DNA from: Zoogloea dura
Lineage (GTDB): Bacteria > Pseudomonadota > Gammaproteobacteria > Burkholderiales > Rhodocyclaceae
Direction: 5' to 3'
Length of the DNA: 64,000 nucleotides
NCBI RefSeq assembly: GCF_012927165.1
Contig: NZ_JABBGA010000019.1
Span: 1-64,000 of the forward strand
Part shown: in pieces, positions 52,322-61,519 of the stretch
Position numbering within the stretch: the first letter of the stretch is position 1
Layout: every line of letters starts with the position of its first letter
Position numbers and translations under genes: made by a program
The notes under the pieces: model-generated
What the model saw: the letters and a program-made list of their open reading frames with translations, nothing else
Database searches by the model: none
What the model was told of the DNA's origin: nothing

Positions 52322-54349
52322 ATGATCAACAACAAGCCTATCGCCCGGCAGGTCGTCCTGCTGTGCACCCTCGGCGTCACCCTGATGGTCGCCATCCTGG
52401 TGGCCGCCGTGGCCATGCTGTCCCGCCAGAACGCCTTGTCCAAGGCCGAGGAATCCCTCGCCCTGCAGGCCGACATGACCATCTCGATGCTGGCCTATGC
52501 CCAGAACGCCCTGGAGAAGCGCTCCGTGGATGCGCTGGCCCAGTTCATCGAGAGCCTCGACGGCAAGCCGCGGCTGACCGGCGCCGACCTGCCCACCGGG
52601 GCGGCCAGCCTGCCCGGCCTGGCGGTCGGCCCCCACATCCTGAACGCCAACGCCGGCCTGCTGACGGCCTATGCCAAGCTGCACACCGATCGCGAGGCCG
52701 CCTTCCTGGTGCGCAAGGGCGACCGCTTCTACCGGGCCGCCACGCTGCTCAAGGACAAGGAAGGCAACTACCGCAATGGCGAGCTCGTCGACAACAACGG
52801 GGCCTACCCGGGCGTCCTGCTGGAGGGCAAGCCCTTCCTGGGCTCGCTGGAGCGCAACGGCAAGATGTTCGTGCTGGCCGCGGAGCCCCTCAAGGACGCC
52901 TCCGGCGCCGTCATCGGCGCGGTCACCATGCGGGTCGATGCCGAGAGCAACGTCAAGCTGATCAAAGACAAGCTGAAGGGGATCAAGGTTGGCAAGACGG
53001 GTTACCCCTACATCATTTCGGTGCCGTCGGGCGATGCCAAGGATGTGCGCTTCATCTACCACCCGAGCTTCGAGGGCAAGACCCTCAGCCAGGTGGATCC
53101 GCGGGTCCAGGACATTGTGCGCAGGCTGGTGGAGGCCAAGAACGGGACCCTCATCTACAAGTGGGGGCCGGCCGATGCCGAGGCCGACAAGATGGTGGTG
53201 GTGCGTGAGCTGCCCGACCTGCACTGGCTGGTGGTCACCGGCTCGTGGGTCGAGGAGTTCGTCGAGGACGCCAACACCCTGCGCAACCAGATCGCCCTGC
53301 TGGCCGTTGGCTGCGGGGCGCTGCTGGTGATTGCGCTGGCCTTCTTCCTGGGCCGGCGCCTGAAGCCCCTGAGCCACCTGGCGGAGCTGGTGTCGCGCTT
53401 CGGCGGCGGCGACCTGACCGTGAGGGCGGAGGCCCAGCCGGGCAGCCGCAATGAGATCGACCTGATCGGCAACAGCATCAATTCGGCCGCCGAGTCCATG
53501 CGCGCCCTGGCTGGCAGCATCCGCCAGACCAGCGACCACCTGCAGCGGGCGGCGAGCAGCATGTCGTCCTCCTCGCAGGCGCTGGGCGAGACGACCCGCC
53601 AGCAGAGCAATTCTGCGGGGGACATGGCCAGCACCACGGAGAGCCTGACCCTCAGTGTCGAGCAGGTGGCCGGCAACGCGTCGGCGGCCCTGGACCTGAC
53701 CCGCGAGACGGCGCTGTCGGTGGAGGAGGGGGTGAATTCGGTCAACGACACCATCACCCAGCTCAATGGCACCGCCGGCACGGTGCAGGACGCGGCCGTC
53801 CAGGTCGAGAAGCTGGGCCAGCGTTCGGCCGAGATCCACAAGGCGCTCAACGCGATCCGCGACATTTCCGAGCAGACCAACCTGCTGGCTCTCAACGCGG
53901 CCATCGAGGCTGCGCGCGCGGGTGAGCAGGGCCGGGGTTTTGCCGTGGTGGCTGACGAGGTGCGCAAGCTGGCCGAGCAGTCCGCCAAGTCTGCGTCCCT
54001 GATCGACACCATCCTCAACAGCATCCAGGACAGCGTGACCTCGGTGGCTGGCACGGCCCGCCGGGCGGTGGACCAGGTGAGCGGCAACGTGGAGGCGTCG
54101 CGCCGGGTTGAAGCGGCCCTGCAGGCCATCCGCGAACGCGCGGAGCGCGTGTCCGGCGCCGTCGCCGAGATCGCCCGGGCGACCCGGGAGCAGAGCGAGG
54201 CCGGCCAGGCCTTGTCGCTCGGGATCGATTCGGTCGCCCGTTCCGTGGCGGACGCAACTCGCTCGGCCGACACCAACCGGACCCAGGCCGACGAGCTGCT
54301 GCAGATCGCCCGGGAGCTCGACAACGAGGTGGCGCGGCTGCGTTTGTGA
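52322..54349 (+). CDS. methyl-accepting chemotaxis protein (Cache sensor)
   Basis: This 675-residue chemoreceptor has TM1 (about 8-32 [20 protein letters not shown]), then a periplasmic Cache_3-Cache_2-like sensor (about 35-320; [13 protein letters not shown] and HPSFEGKT are dCache motifs). TM2 follows (about 325-345), then HAMP ([20 protein letters not shown]) and a long coiled-coil signalling domain. The conserved hairpin is [20 protein letters not shown] with [20 protein letters not shown] after it. No C-terminal CheR-docking pentapeptide. ATG 52322 is used; the TTG at 52307 is in frame. A sigma-28 promoter precedes it. Confidence 0.95.
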   Translation: MINNKPIARQVVLLCTLGVTLMVAILVAAVAMLSRQNALSKAEESLALQADMTISMLAYAQNALEKRSVDALAQFIESLDGKPRLTGADLPTGAASLPGLAVGPHILNANAGLLTAYAKLHTDREAAFLVRKGDRFYRAATLLKDKEGNYRNGELVDNNGAYPGVLLEGKPFLGSLERNGKMFVLAAEPLKDASGAVIGAVTMRVDAESNVKLIKDKLKGIKVGKTGYPYIISVPSGDAKDVRFIYHPSFEGKTLSQVDPRVQDIVRRLVEAKNGTLIYKWGPADAEADKMVVVRELPDLHWLVVTGSWVEEFVEDANTLRNQIALLAVGCGALLVIALAFFLGRRLKPLSHLAELVSRFGGGDLTVRAEAQPGSRNEIDLIGNSINSAAESMRALAGSIRQTSDHLQRAASSMSSSSQALGETTRQQSNSAGDMASTTESLTLSVEQVAGNASAALDLTRETALSVEEGVNSVNDTITQLNGTAGTVQDAAVQVEKLGQRSAEIHKALNAIRDISEQTNLLALNAAIEAARAGEQGRGFAVVADEVRKLAEQSAKSASLIDTILNSIQDSVTSVAGTARRAVDQVSGNVEASRRVEAALQAIRERAERVSGAVAEIARATREQSEAGQALSLGIDSVARSVADATRSADTNRTQADELLQIARELDNEVARLRL

Positions 54350-54372
54350 TGCTGTGTTCGAGCGGGTGTGCG

Positions 54373-54500
54373 TTTGCTGGGGGGCTTTCCGTTGTTTTGA
54401 GTTGAATTGGCCGGGAATTTCCCACGGCCGGGTGTGCAAACCCGGCCGTGGGAAATTCCCGGCCAATCCAAGGTGAAAAACAGGAAAGCCGCCCAGCAAA
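54373..54500. repeat. 128-bp palindrome with 28-bp perfect core stem
   Basis: Two arms of 61 bases (54373-54433 and 54440-54500) pair without gaps around a six-base loop. The inner 28 bases of each arm (54406-54433 with 54440-54467) are perfectly complementary, the outer 18 (54373-54390 with 54483-54500) match at 17, and the middle 15 are diverged. It begins 24 bases after the chemoreceptor stop. It should form a very stable hairpin in RNA and could extrude in DNA. Confidence 0.95.
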
Positions 54501-54624
54501 GGTACAGACGCAGTGCGACCACCAAGACAGCCGCCCGCAGGAGCCAGATCGGAGTCCGCGGGCAGCTGAAACCGCCCCTCCATGGCCCTACATGGCCCCT
54601 GTAAGGTCGCCGCCGCCTCCTTTT

Positions 54625-54760
54625 TTTGAGCGACGGCGGGTCGGCGAGCAGGCTTGCCGCCCTAAAAAGAGGCGATCGAGGCTCGCCGAAGGTCGGCGTC
54701 GCTCAAATAAGGAGGGGCGTCGGCTCTGCGAAGATCGACGTCGCTCAAAAATGAGGCGGT
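54625..54760. repeat. 21/42-bp-period intergenic array 3
   Basis: GTCGCTCAAA recurs at 54698-54707 and 54740-54749, exactly 42 bp (2 x 21) apart, inside longer similar blocks (AGGTCGGCGTCGCTC and AGATCGACGTCGCTC). An inverted copy, TTTGAGCGAC, lies at 54625-54634 and continues with similarity to the complement of 54680-54700. The minus strand reads as heptads LSDVDLR, RADAPPY, LSDADLR, RASIASF. It ends about 25 bases after the alpha-hydroxyacid oxidase stop. Confidence 0.75.
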
Positions 54761-54786
54761 AGAGGGGTTCCGGAGGGCCCTCGCAG

Positions 54787-55902
54787 CTACCGCCGTAGCA
54801 GGCGGGGCGGGATGCGGTCCAGGGTGGTGCAGCCCGAGAGCGCCATGGCGATCTCCAGTTCGTCGCGCAGCAGGCGGATGACGTGGGCGACGCCCAGGGC
54901 GCCGGCGTTGGCGAGGCCGTAGATGTAGGGGCGGCCGATCAGCACCGCGCGGGCGCCCAGGGCCATCGCCTTGAGCACGTCGGTGCCGCGCCGGATGCCG
55001 CCGTCCACCAGCACGGGCAGGCTGTTTCCGACCGCATCGACGATGGCCGGGAGCACTTCGGCGGTGGGGGGCAGGGTGTCCAGGGTGCGCCCGCCGTGGT
55101 TGGATACGATGAGGCCGCCCACCCGCAGGCGGGCTGCTTCGAGGGCGTCGTCCTCGTCCATGATGCCCTTGAGCAGTACTGGCAGCCGGGTCTGGGCCAG
55201 CAGCCAGGCGATGTCGTCCCAGGTGGGCGCATGGCGCAGCAGGCCGTCGAAGAGGGCGCTCTGGCCGGGCTGCAGGGCGGTTTCGGGAAGCGGCGGCAGG
55301 CGCGACAGGTTCACCGCCGATATGCCCGGCGGGAGACGGAAGCCGGCCTGGCGCTCGCGGTCGCGGGCGCCGTTGCAGGGAGCGTCCACGGTGAGCACGA
55401 GGGCTTCGTAGCCGGCGGCTTCGGCACGCCGGATCAGCTCCAGGTTGAAGCCGCGGTCGTGCTGCAGGTAGAGCTGGAACCACAGCGGGCCGCGTCCGAC
55501 GTCGTCGCGCACGGCATCGGCGATGGTCTCCAGGGGCAGGCTGGCCTGGGTGCTCAGCACCAGCCCGGCCTCCTGGGCGGAGGCGGCGCAGGCGGTGGCC
55601 ATCTCGCCGTCAGGGTGGGCCATGCGTTGGTAGGCCACCGGGGCGAGCAGGATGGGGTGAGTGAGGGTCCGGCCGAGGAGGGGTACGCGGGTATGACCGC
55701 CGGCCACCCGGCGCAGGATGCGCGGGTGCAGCTTCAGGTCGCTCCAGGCGGCCTGGTTGGCGCGCAGGGTGATCTCGTCGGCCGCCCCGCCGGCAAAGTA
55801 GGCCCAGGCGTTGGCGTCGAGCACGCCGCGGGCGTGACCTTCATGGTCACCGAGCGACACTACGCCGTGCGGAAGTGTGTCCAGGGCGGGGGCGGCGCTC
55901 AC
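54787..55902 (-). CDS. FMN-dependent alpha-hydroxyacid oxidase/dehydrogenase (LldD family)
   Basis: This protein of about 371 residues belongs to the lactate dehydrogenase/glycolate oxidase/mandelate dehydrogenase family. Visible: [20 protein letters not shown] near residue 33, [78 protein letters not shown] and the flavin/catalytic [20 protein letters not shown], then [20 protein letters not shown]. The active-site SNHGGR histidine and arginine are present. The start is probably GTG 55902, overlapping the upstream stop as GTGA; GTG 55914 is in frame. Substrate uncertain: family members without the lipid-facing loop are often oxidases. Confidence 0.88.
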   Translation of the reverse strand: MSAAPALDTLPHGVVSLGDHEGHARGVLDANAWAYFAGGAADEITLRANQAAWSDLKLHPRILRRVAGGHTRVPLLGRTLTHPILLAPVAYQRMAHPDGEMATACAASAQEAGLVLSTQASLPLETIADAVRDDVGRGPLWFQLYLQHDRGFNLELIRRAEAAGYEALVLTVDAPCNGARDRERQAGFRLPPGISAVNLSRLPPLPETALQPGQSALFDGLLRHAPTWDDIAWLLAQTRLPVLLKGIMDEDDALEAARLRVGGLIVSNHGGRTLDTLPPTAEVLPAIVDAVGNSLPVLVDGGIRRGTDVLKAMALGARAVLIGRPYIYGLANAGALGVAHVIRLLRDELEIAMALSGCTTLDRIPPRLLRR

Positions 55903-56582
55903 GTGTCGGCCCACATGCGCAGGAGGTTGTGATAGGTGCCGGTGAGGGCCACCGCCTCTGCGGTCTCGCCGTGCTGGGTGCGCAGGCGCATCAGGGCCAT
56001 GTCCAGGTCGAACAGCAGGCGGCGCTGCTCGTCGCTGCGGATCATGCTCTCGATCCAGAAGAAGCAGGCGATGCGGTGGCCGCGGGTGACTGGGGTCACT
56101 TCATGGACGCTGGTGCCTGGGTAGATCACCGCGTGGCCGGCGGGCAGCTTGACGCCGCGGGCGCCGTAGGTGTCCTGGACGAGCAGCTCGCCGCCGTCGT
56201 AGTCATCCGGCTCGGCCAGGAAGACGGTGCAGGACACGTCGGTGCGGACCCGCTCGCCGGTGTCGGCGCGGAAGCGGATGGCGTTGTCCACGTGGCCGCC
56301 ATAGTAGGGCGTGTCGCCGCCATAGCGATTGACCCGCGGGGTGAAGATCTTCTTGGGCAGGGCAGCGCTGAGGAACAGCGGGTGGCGCTCGACCGCGCCC
56401 AGCACGATCTGGCGGATGCGCTGGGCGGCCTCGCAGTCGTGGGGGAGCTGCTGGTTGTTCTTGACGGTGGCGGCCTGGGGGCCGGCGCTGTCGCGGCCGT
56501 CGGCCCAGGGGGCGTCGACCAGGGATTCCCGGGCGAGTCGCAATTCGGCGGCGGTGAGGAGTTCGGGGATCTGGAGAAGCAT
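55899..56582 (-). CDS. PKHD-type Fe(II)/2-oxoglutarate dioxygenase (PiuC/YbiX)
   Basis: This 227-residue protein is of the PiuC/YbiX type. The iron ligands are in [13 protein letters not shown] (H-x-D near residue 97) and [20 protein letters not shown] (distal histidine and 2-oxoglutarate arginine near 160-170). The opening [20 protein letters not shown] and the [10 protein letters not shown] segment are characteristic. PiuC genes usually sit beside TonB-dependent iron receptors (PiuA/Fiu), exactly as here. They are iron-regulated; the substrate is unknown. Confidence 0.92.
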   Translation of the reverse strand: MLLQIPELLTAAELRLARESLVDAPWADGRDSAGPQAATVKNNQQLPHDCEAAQRIRQIVLGAVERHPLFLSAALPKKIFTPRVNRYGGDTPYYGGHVDNAIRFRADTGERVRTDVSCTVFLAEPDDYDGGELLVQDTYGARGVKLPAGHAVIYPGTSVHEVTPVTRGHRIACFFWIESMIRSDEQRRLLFDLDMALMRLRTQHGETAEAVALTGTYHNLLRMWADT

Positions 56583-56624
56583 GGCGGATTCCAGGCGCTG
56601 AAAAGGCCAAATGGGCAAAGGTAA

Positions 56625-56652
56625 AGGGGGCCTGCCTCGCGGCATGCCCCCT
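56625..56652 (-). terminator. stem-loop after the TonB receptor gene
   Basis: AGGGGGCCTGCC (56625-56636) and GGCATGCCCCCT (56641-56652) pair at 11 of 12 positions with a four-base loop, followed on the minus strand by TTTACCTTTG. It may lower expression of the downstream PiuC gene relative to the receptor. Confidence 0.65.
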
Positions 56653-56683
56653 GGATTTCACCTCGGTGCCGTGATGTCCTGCA

Positions 56684-58966
56684 TCAGAACTTCAGGCTGG
56701 CGGTGACGTAGTAGGTCCGGCCGAAGCCGGGGATGTAGTGGCCCGAGTAGAGGGAGTCGGCATACACCTTGTCGCTCAGATTGATCAGGTTGGCCTTGAC
56801 GGTCAGGCGTTCCGGCAGCACTTCGTATTCGGCCATGGCGTCGTAGGTGACATAGCCTTCGGAGTACCAGCCCGGGTTGCGGTTCGGGGTCATCTTGGTG
56901 CGCCCGTTGGCGCCGATGCCGGCCCGCAGCTTCTCGGTGAATTGGTAGGTGGTCCACAAGGTGCCCTGATGTTTCGGGATCAGGGACGGACGGCGGCCTT
57001 CGCCTTCTGCACCTTCAGCGCCCTTGTCGATCTCGGCGTCCCAGATCCAGGTGTAGGACCCGAAGACTTCCCAGCGCGGGGTGATCTTGCCGATCACGTC
57101 GGTCTCGAAGCCGGTGGCGTGGCGCTTGCCGGACAGCACCGCAACGGGGATCAACGGGTCGGTGTTGCGCTCGTTGAGCTTGACGCCGCGGAACAGGGCA
57201 AGGCGGGTGCTCATGCGCCTGTCGGCGGAATCGAGCTTGGCACCCAGTTCGAGGTTCATGCTCTTCTCGGGCGGGGTGTTCACCGTGGCGGCGCTGTAGG
57301 AGTAGGTGTCACCCGAGGTATTGAACGAGGTGGCGTAGGACAGGTGGAAGGAGTGCAGCTCGCTGGGCTGGTACATCACGCCATAGCGCTGGCTCCACTT
57401 GTAGATGGCCTGCTCGTACTGGGAGGTGGAGGCAACATTGGTGGCGCTCAGGTTGAACGCATCGTATTTGCCCGACATGGCGTCGAAGCGGACGCCGCCG
57501 AGCAGCTTCCAGTGATCGGCCACCTTGACCAGGTCCTGGGCGTAGATACCGCCGGACAGGGCTTCAAACTCGCTAGTCTTGCGCAGCTTGCGCAGGCCTT
57601 CATCGATCCAGGCACCGTCGTTGGTGTTGCCGTAGGTGGTGGTGGGCTTGGTGAGGGTCACTCCGCCCTGGGCCACGCTGCGGGCCCCCAGGACGATCTT
57701 CTTCTCCCAGGCGAAATCCACGCCGGTCAGCACTTCGTGCTTGAAGCCGAGTGCTTCGAACTTGGACGACAAGTCACTCTGCACGAAGAGGTTCTCCATG
57801 CTCTGCACCTTGAGCTGCGTTCCCCGGTTGATCACCGAGTTAGGGCTCAGGGTGGCGAGGGTCACGGCCTGGCCGCCGGGCTGCTGGGCGGCGCCCGCGA
57901 AGCGGACGGTGCCGGCGCGCTGGTCGCGCTCGAAGTCGCCCTTGCGGACCTTGGTCACCAGTTCGGTGTCGGCAGAGAAACGGTGGGTATGGGCGAAGGT
58001 GGCGTAGGTCGCGGTGCCGTTGTTGTAGTCGCTGGCCATCCCCCAGTAGCTCTTGGCGTCGGCCGGCAGCATGGTGGTGGCGCTGACCGGCGAACTGGCG
58101 TTGGGGCGGACCCACGGCAGGCCGTAATTCATCCCGTTGTTGTTGTCGAGATAGAAGAAGCCCACCTCGAACTCGTCGCGGGTGCCGATGCCCCAGCGGT
58201 AGTCGGCGGCAAAGCCCTTCTTGTCCAGGCTGGAGCCGGCGCCGTTGTTGTCGGCGATGGTGCGCATGGCATTCAGGCGCAGGGCGGATTCGTCGCCGGT
58301 CTTGACGTTCACGTCGACCACCGCGCGGCGGTATTGGTGGCTGCCCAGGGTCAGGTCGATCTGGGACTGGTCGATCAGTTTGGCCTGCTTGTTCACCTGG
58401 TTGACCGCGCCGCCGGTGGAGCCGCGGCCGAACAGCATGGAGGCAGAGCCGCGCAGCACTTCGATGCGGTCCATGTTGAAGGTGTCCCGATCGTAGAAGG
58501 CCGGGTCGCGCATGCCATCGATGAACAGGTCACCTGTCGAGTTGAGCGGGAAGCCGCGCAGGCGGATGTCTTCCTCACCGCCTTCGGCCGCCAGGAAGGT
58601 GATGCCCGAGGTCATCTTGAGCGCCTCCTTGACGGTGTCGATCTTGCGGTCGTCGAGAAGCTTCTCGGTCACCACGGTGACGGACTGGGGAATGTCGCGG
58701 AGGTCCTGCTTGCCCTTGCCGATGCGGGTGGTGGTGGCGCGCAGGGTTTCCTTGCCGTTCTGCTCGGTTTCGGCGGTGGCCTTGACGACCACCGGCTTGA
58801 GGGTCTTGACCTCTTCGCCCTGGGCCGGAGTCTGGGCGAGGGCGCTGAAGGAGGCTGCGAACATCATCGCGCCGAGGGGCAGGATGGCCTTGTCGGCGGA
58901 GATGGCGGCGGGGGGGCGCTGCTGCTGGGTGACCGGGCGGCGGCCGTGCTTGGGCTTGTGTGCCAT
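56684..58966 (-). CDS. TonB-dependent catecholate siderophore receptor (Fiu/PiuA type)
   Basis: This 760-residue outer-membrane receptor has a long signal region ending ASFSALAQ and the TonB box region near KTLKPVVVKATAE. The plug domain carries DLRDIPQSVTVVTEKLLDDR, DIRLRGFPLNSTGDLFIDGM and RIEVLRGSASMLFGRGSTGG. A 22-strand barrel ends in TYYVTASLKF with terminal phenylalanine. The plug sequence GFPLNSTGDLFIDGMRD is that of the Fiu/CirA-like catecholate group. It is followed by its usual partner PiuC and preceded by a Fur-box-like site. Confidence 0.93.
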   Translation of the reverse strand: MAHKPKHGRRPVTQQQRPPAAISADKAILPLGAMMFAASFSALAQTPAQGEEVKTLKPVVVKATAETEQNGKETLRATTTRIGKGKQDLRDIPQSVTVVTEKLLDDRKIDTVKEALKMTSGITFLAAEGGEEDIRLRGFPLNSTGDLFIDGMRDPAFYDRDTFNMDRIEVLRGSASMLFGRGSTGGAVNQVNKQAKLIDQSQIDLTLGSHQYRRAVVDVNVKTGDESALRLNAMRTIADNNGAGSSLDKKGFAADYRWGIGTRDEFEVGFFYLDNNNGMNYGLPWVRPNASSPVSATTMLPADAKSYWGMASDYNNGTATYATFAHTHRFSADTELVTKVRKGDFERDQRAGTVRFAGAAQQPGGQAVTLATLSPNSVINRGTQLKVQSMENLFVQSDLSSKFEALGFKHEVLTGVDFAWEKKIVLGARSVAQGGVTLTKPTTTYGNTNDGAWIDEGLRKLRKTSEFEALSGGIYAQDLVKVADHWKLLGGVRFDAMSGKYDAFNLSATNVASTSQYEQAIYKWSQRYGVMYQPSELHSFHLSYATSFNTSGDTYSYSAATVNTPPEKSMNLELGAKLDSADRRMSTRLALFRGVKLNERNTDPLIPVAVLSGKRHATGFETDVIGKITPRWEVFGSYTWIWDAEIDKGAEGAEGEGRRPSLIPKHQGTLWTTYQFTEKLRAGIGANGRTKMTPNRNPGWYSEGYVTYDAMAEYEVLPERLTVKANLINLSDKVYADSLYSGHYIPGFGRTYYVTASLKF

Positions 58967-59086
58967 GAATGAGCCTCTCGATATGAAATCGTCCCGTGGG
59001 GGGACTGTGGGGTTTCACGATCCGAGGCTGGCTGGCTTGGCTAGCGATTGGCTGGCTTGCCCAAAAGATCTTGTAACAAGATTAAC

Positions 59087-59108
59087 GCAAATGAGAATGA
59101 TTGGCAAT
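59087..59108 (-). promoter_or_regulatory. Fur box upstream of the TonB receptor
   Basis: GCAAATGAGAATGATTGGCA resembles the Fur consensus, built on the NAT-triplet pattern AATGAGAAT and its partial inverse. It is in an AT-rich stretch about 120 bases before the receptor start. Confidence 0.7.
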
Positions 59109-59197
59109 AACTTGGTGGGCGCTGCAGCATCCGGATGTCCCCCTGCCGCGCCGGATCGAGGTGTGAGCCTCCCGCCGGCGGGCACGGGGGGCGGGGA

Positions 59198-60226
59198 TCA
59201 GCGGAAGCCGGCCCGGTCGTAGATGCGCTGGGCTTCGACGATGGTGTCGGCGAGCTTGCCGACCGGCATCGCATCGGCCTTGAAGTTGCTGCCCATGGTC
59301 TCGAGGCCGCGGTTGGAGATCTTCACGCCGGCCACCACCGGCCATTCGTTGTTGCCGTTGGCGAAGTAGTTCTGGGCATCGGGGGAGGCCAGGTACTCGA
59401 GGAACTTGACCGCTGCCTCCTTGTGCGGTGCGTGCTTCAGCATGCCCCCGCCGGAGATGTTGATATGGGTGCCGTAGCTGGCCTGGTTGGGCCAGACCAC
59501 GCCGAGCCGCTCCACGGCCTTGCGGTCGTCCGGCTTGTCGGACTTGAACATGCGGGCCAGGTAGTAGGAGTTGACCAGGGCCACGCCGCATTCGCCGGCG
59601 CCCACGGCCTTGATCTGGTCGGTATCACCGCCCTTGGGGGCGCGGGCAAAGTTGGCCACCAGGCCCTTGGCCCATTCCTCTGTTTTGGCCGCGCCGATGT
59701 GCTGGATCAGGGCTGAGCCGAGCGATAGGTTGTAGGCGTGGTTGCCGGAGCGGGTGCACACCTTGCCCTTGAGCTCGGGCTTGGCCAGGTCTTCGTAATT
59801 GCGGACCTGGTCGGCCTTGACGTCGAGCTTGTTGTAGACAATGACGCGGGCGCGGGTGGAGTAGGCGAACCAGCGGTCGGTACGCAGGTTGGCCGGAATG
59901 GCCGATTTGAGCAGGGCCGAATCGACGGTGGCAAAGATCCCCGCCTGGTCGGCTGCGGCCAGGCGGGCGGCGTCGACGGTGATGAAGACGTCGGCCGGGC
60001 TGTTGGCGCCCTCGTTGCGGATGCGCTCGAGGAGCTCTTCTTCCTTGCCTTCGATGCGGTTGATCTTGATGCCGGTCTTGGCCGTGAAGTTCGTGTAGAG
60101 CGCTTCGTCGGTCTGGTAGTGGCGGGCGGTGTAGAGATTGAGTTCGGTGTCGGCCGCCACGGAGGTGCCGGCGATGCCAATGCCGGCCAGCAGGGTGGCG
60201 AGGATCTTGAAGTGGGTCATGGTCAT
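59198..60226 (-). CDS. periplasmic ferric-iron binding protein (FbpA/FutA family)
   Basis: This 342-residue binding protein has signal peptide TLLAGIGIAGTSVAA. The mature protein opens LNLYTARHYQTDEALYTNF, as in FutA/IdiA. It has the two-lobe periplasmic fold with INRIEGKEEELLERIRNEG, PADVFITVDAARLAAADQAG and the adjacent-tyrosine iron ligand motif in VNSYYLARMF near residue 225. It would deliver Fe3+ to an ABC permease (FbpB/FutB) that is not adjacent in this window. A Fur-box-like site is present upstream. ATG 60220 is an alternative start. Confidence 0.93.
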   Translation of the reverse strand: MTMTHFKILATLLAGIGIAGTSVAADTELNLYTARHYQTDEALYTNFTAKTGIKINRIEGKEEELLERIRNEGANSPADVFITVDAARLAAADQAGIFATVDSALLKSAIPANLRTDRWFAYSTRARVIVYNKLDVKADQVRNYEDLAKPELKGKVCTRSGNHAYNLSLGSALIQHIGAAKTEEWAKGLVANFARAPKGGDTDQIKAVGAGECGVALVNSYYLARMFKSDKPDDRKAVERLGVVWPNQASYGTHINISGGGMLKHAPHKEAAVKFLEYLASPDAQNYFANGNNEWPVVAGVKISNRGLETMGSNFKADAMPVGKLADTIVEAQRIYDRAGFR

Positions 60227-60288
60227 GGTCGGGGTCGGAACACGTGGAAGTCTGATGACGTGCCGATGTTATCGAGACTTTCTATTGT

Positions 60289-60310
60289 TTGCAAATGAAA
60301 GTCATTCTTG
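60289..60310 (-). promoter_or_regulatory. Fur box upstream of the ferric-binding protein
   Basis: On the minus strand the site reads CAAGAATGACTTTCATTTGC, with inverted GAATGA/TCATTT halves. It is 63 bases before the gene and overlaps the 3' end of the divergent-facing WYL regulator gene. Confidence 0.65.
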
Positions 60311-61015
60311 TTTGGTCGATGGTGCGGGGCTGGCCTGGTCGTCCTCCTGCTGCACCGACATCAGGTAGCGGACCAGCATGCCGGTGCTGTCGAAATGTTC
60401 GTCGAGCGGAGTCAGGTGGGCGATCCGGTCGAGGCGGAAGCTACGGAAACCGCCGCGCAATTCGCACCATGCGCCGAGGGTCCAGGTTTCGCCCCAGAAC
60501 ACCAGGCCGAGGGGCTGGATGACCCGCTCGCTGGCCAGGCCGTCGGCCCGGGCGTAGGCGATGCGGACTTTGTGATGGGCTGCGATGCTGGCGCGCAGGG
60601 CTGTCATTGGCGCGCGCATGGCCTCCGGCACATGGAAGCCGGGGACCAGCAGCGCATCCCGCGCCGGGTCCTGGCGCAGGGCCTGGGGCAACACCGATTC
60701 GATGCGCATCAGGGCGCGCTCGGCGGCCCGTCCCAGGGCCGGGTCGGCCCAGCTGCGCACCATGCGGCTGCCCAGGGCCAGGGCCGCCAGCTCCTCGGCG
60801 TCGAACATCAGGGGCGGCAGGCGGTAGCCCGGCCGCATCAGGTAGCCCACCCCGGCCTCGCCGCTGATCGGTACGCCGGAGCGGCCGAGATCGGCCACGT
60901 CCCGGTAGATGGTGCGCTCCGACACTTGCAGGGCGTCGGCCAGCTCACGGGCGGTGACGGCGCGGCCCCGGTCGAGCAGCAGGACGATCTGGAACAGGCG
61001 GTCGGCACGGCGCAT
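60302..61015 (-). CDS. YafY-type transcriptional regulator (HTH_11 + WYL)
   Basis: This 237-residue regulator has an N-terminal winged helix (MRRADRLFQIVLLLDRGRAV, ARELADALQVSERTIYRDVA) and a C-terminal WYL domain. In the latter, VRIAYARADG, RVIQPLGLVFWGETWTLGAW and FRSFRLDRIAHL correspond to the WYL ligand-binding segments. It faces the VOC gene across a region with two near-identical palindromes, one of which contributes the AGGAG ribosome site of this gene, so self-repression is likely. Confidence 0.92.
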   Translation of the reverse strand: MRRADRLFQIVLLLDRGRAVTARELADALQVSERTIYRDVADLGRSGVPISGEAGVGYLMRPGYRLPPLMFDAEELAALALGSRMVRSWADPALGRAAERALMRIESVLPQALRQDPARDALLVPGFHVPEAMRAPMTALRASIAAHHKVRIAYARADGLASERVIQPLGLVFWGETWTLGAWCELRGGFRSFRLDRIAHLTPLDEHFDSTGMLVRYLMSVQQEDDQASPAPSTKQE

Positions 61016-61022
61016 GGGGGGC

Positions 61023-61044
61023 TCCTGACATAAGGCTGTCAGGA
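61023..61044. promoter_or_regulatory. operator 1 between WYL regulator and VOC genes
   Basis: TCCTGACA and TGTCAGGA flank TAAGGC, a perfect eight-base inverted repeat. On the minus strand its last bases, AGGA, form part of the regulator's ribosome site. Confidence 0.85.
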
Positions 61045-61073
61045 TACTTCGTCTTTGAAGCGCTCTGGCGGTG

Positions 61074-61099
61074 CCTCCTGACAGAAGGCTGTCAGGAGG
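61074..61099. promoter_or_regulatory. operator 2 between WYL regulator and VOC genes
   Basis: CCTCCTGACA and TGTCAGGAGG flank GAAGGC, a perfect ten-base inverted repeat. Its centre is 53 bp from the centre of operator 1, close to five helical turns, which would place two dimers on the same DNA face. Confidence 0.88.
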
Positions 61100-61149
61100 G
61101 GGCGTGCAGACTGAGTGCTCCTGTCATTCTTCAAACAAGGGAGTACATC

Positions 61150-61518
61150 ATGCAGCGACTGATCAACTGGTTCGAAATTCCGGCCTCCGACTTGGCCCGG
61201 GCCCAGGCCTTCTACGAGGAGACCTTCCAGGTGAAGCTCCGCGTCGAGAACATGGGCGACATCCAGCTGGCCGTCTTTCCGTACGCGGAGCCGGCCACCG
61301 GCGGCGCCCTGCTGGCCTGCCCGGAGGGGCGCCCGGGCGAGCACGGCGTGGTCATCTACCTGGACGGCGGCGCCGACCTGGCGCAGCCCCTGGCCCGCGC
61401 CGTGGCGGCGGGGGGCCGGGTGCTGATGCCGAAGACCCTGATCAGCCCGGAGATCGGCCACATCGCTCTGTTTGCCGACAGCGAGGGCAACCGCATCGGC
61501 CTGCACTCGCCGGGCTGA
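61150..61518 (+). CDS. VOC family protein (YafY-regulated)
   Basis: This 122-residue single VOC domain begins MQRLINWFEIPASDLARAQAFYEETF, has VFPYAEPATGGALLACPE and ends MPKTLISPEIGHIALFADSE then GNRIGLHS, the usual last-strand metal region. Proteins of this kind commonly accompany a YafY/WYL regulator in proteobacteria; their substrates are unknown. AAGGGAG precedes the ATG by eight bases. Confidence 0.88.
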   Translation: MQRLINWFEIPASDLARAQAFYEETFQVKLRVENMGDIQLAVFPYAEPATGGALLACPEGRPGEHGVVIYLDGGADLAQPLARAVAAGGRVLMPKTLISPEIGHIALFADSEGNRIGLHSPG

Positions 61519-61519
61519 G

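Noticed and set aside
52088-54583. 831-codon minus-strand frame over the chemoreceptor
   Set aside because: Antisense to a complete MCP gene and low-complexity; no ribosome site and no recognisable domain.
56738-58972. 744-codon plus-strand frame over the TonB receptor
   Set aside because: Antisense shadow rich in Gly, Val and His; the receptor on the other strand has every expected motif.
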